In this document: positions 5,575 through 6,246 of the stretch, in pieces | How the letters are laid out: each line of letters starts with the position of its first letter | How positions within the stretch are numbered: position 1 is the first letter of the stretch | DNA from: an uncultured Collinsella sp. | GTDB taxonomy: Bacteria > Actinomycetota > Coriobacteriia > Coriobacteriales > Coriobacteriaceae | NCBI GenBank assembly: GCA_902496375.1 | Contig: CABVAS010000098.1 | Location: forward strand, 1-6,246 | DNA length: 6,246 bases | Direction of reading: 5' to 3' | The notes under the pieces: generated by a model | The model's input: only the letters and a program-made list of their open reading frames with translations | Told to the model about the DNA's origin: nothing | The model's database searches: none | Program-made: the position numbers and the translations under genes

Positions 5575-6117
5575 TTACTTGTCGTCGTTGAGATTTTGCT
5601 TGATGTCGTCCGCGGCGTCGGCGGCGTGATCCATAAGGTTGTTGATGCTGCCGGGCACGTCGCCGTCGCTATCGATGCGGTAACGCATGCCAAAGAACAG
5701 GCCGATCAGCATCAGCCATATCGTGGCGCCCCAGGCAAACAGGGCGATGATGGGGATCAGGATGGGGATGTTGAGGATGATTGCATCGCGGCGCGTGGCG
5801 ATAAACTTGGTGTCCAGGCTCAGGCGGAAGAGCTTTTTGAGGTACTCCCACACGCTGTCCATCTTCTTGGAGAAGTCGGTCTTTTCGCTCGACTTCTCGT
5901 AGGCGGCCTGCGCGGCGACCATCTCGGCCGAGGGTTCGTCGACCGGCGCGGACTCGGTGGCGGCGTGCGCCGACGTGGTCTGGGTCTTGCCTTGCGACTC
6001 GAGCCAAATGATGGCGTCCAAAACGTTGCCGTCGGCGGCGTCGAGCGCGGCTTTGGCATCGGTGTAGCTCACGTTGCACTTGGTGCGGATGGTTTCAACT
6101 TTTTCGAGGTCGTCCAT
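5575..6117 (-). CDS. DUF4342 membrane protein with N-terminal UBA-like domain
   Basis: The protein is 180 aa. Residues 1-43 (VETIRTKCNVSYTDAKAALDAADGNVLDAIIWLESQG) resemble the UBA/TS-N three-helix fold of EF-Ts and of DUF4342 proteins. A charged, Ala-rich, probably disordered stretch (44-80) follows, then FSKKMDSVWEYLKKLFRLS and a hydrophobic pair of strands or helices (about 109-143, ILNIPILIPIIALFAWGATIWLMLIGLFFGM) likely to enter the membrane. The C-terminus is acidic (DHAADAADDIKQNLNDDK). The family's role is unknown. The ATG at 6117 has AAAGGA 6 nt upstream. It is the first gene of an apparent operon with the regulator and kinase, so it may take part in or answer to that signalling pathway. 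Confidence 0.88.
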   Translation of the reverse strand: MDDLEKVETIRTKCNVSYTDAKAALDAADGNVLDAIIWLESQGKTQTTSAHAATESAPVDEPSAEMVAAQAAYEKSSEKTDFSKKMDSVWEYLKKLFRLSLDTKFIATRRDAIILNIPILIPIIALFAWGATIWLMLIGLFFGMRYRIDSDGDVPGSINNLMDHAADAADDIKQNLNDDK

Positions 6118-6211
6118 GACCTGTCCTTTCGTTCGATGGGCGCGAGCGTTGCGTTCGGCGGCCTGCGTTGCGCGGCGCCGCCCCGCCCCTTGTTCGAACT
6201 CTATAGTGCAG

Positions 6212-6239
6212 GTTATAGATTAAGCGATTCTTGAGCCAA
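6212..6239 (-). promoter_or_regulatory. Candidate promoter of the DUF4342-regulator-kinase operon
   Basis: On the minus strand TTGGCT (6239 to 6234) and TATAAC (6217 to 6212) are separated by 16 bp, matching 4/6 and 5/6 of the sigma-70 consensus. An alternative -10, TATAGA (6205 to 6200), has no good -35. Transcription would start near 6205, giving an untranslated leader of about 90 nt. That leader is very GC-rich, with GCGTTGCG repeated twice and a GCGGCGCCGC palindrome. Confidence 0.45.
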
Positions 6240-6246
6240 GATTAAT

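Noticed and set aside
5596..6234. A 212-codon plus-strand open frame
   Set aside because: Antisense shadow of the DUF4342 gene, rich in Gly/Val/Arg and without family resemblance.

Overview
The window (about 6.2 kb) looks like chromosomal DNA of a moderately high-GC Gram-positive gut actinobacterium. A Collinsella-like member of the Coriobacteriia is my best guess. This rests on overall composition, GC-rich third positions, an OmpR-type two-component pair preceded by a UBA/DUF4342 protein, and a DUF4143 ATPase. The genus is inference; no 16S or other marker gene is present.

Left part (1-1960). A minus-strand gene for an AAA ATPase with a DUF4143 nuclease-like C-terminus is visibly more AT-rich than its neighbours. 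Upstream of it lies about 430 bp without a gene but full of structure. It holds a three-unit 33-bp tandem repeat in which each unit carries a small palindrome, a perfect 21-bp inverted repeat, and a duplicated, rearranged copy of a tRNA 3' end with its terminator. An intact tRNA-Leu (anticodon TAA, CCA encoded) with its own terminator follows. The duplicated tRNA end contains a 9-bp inverted repeat around a roughly 80-bp segment; flipping that segment would restore a normal T-arm/acceptor junction.

Middle part (1961-3480). A minus-strand, membrane-anchored helical-repeat (TPR-like) protein is separated by a divergent intergenic region from a plus-strand pair: a GatB-like PTS EIIB protein, then a VOC (glyoxalase-fold) protein. 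No EIIA or EIIC gene is in view, so the EIIB is an orphan here. A strong bidirectional terminator closes this pair.

Right part (3497-6246). A minus-strand operon runs DUF4342/UBA membrane protein, OmpR-family response regulator, sensor histidine kinase, with a 19-nt gap and then a 17-nt overlap. It shares the bidirectional terminator with the convergent PTS/VOC pair. A plausible sigma-70-type promoter lies at the far right edge. The regulator and kinase should form a phosphorelay; the signal and target genes are not visible.

I did not find a clearly new multi-gene system. The most unusual material is the non-coding 1415-1844 segment.
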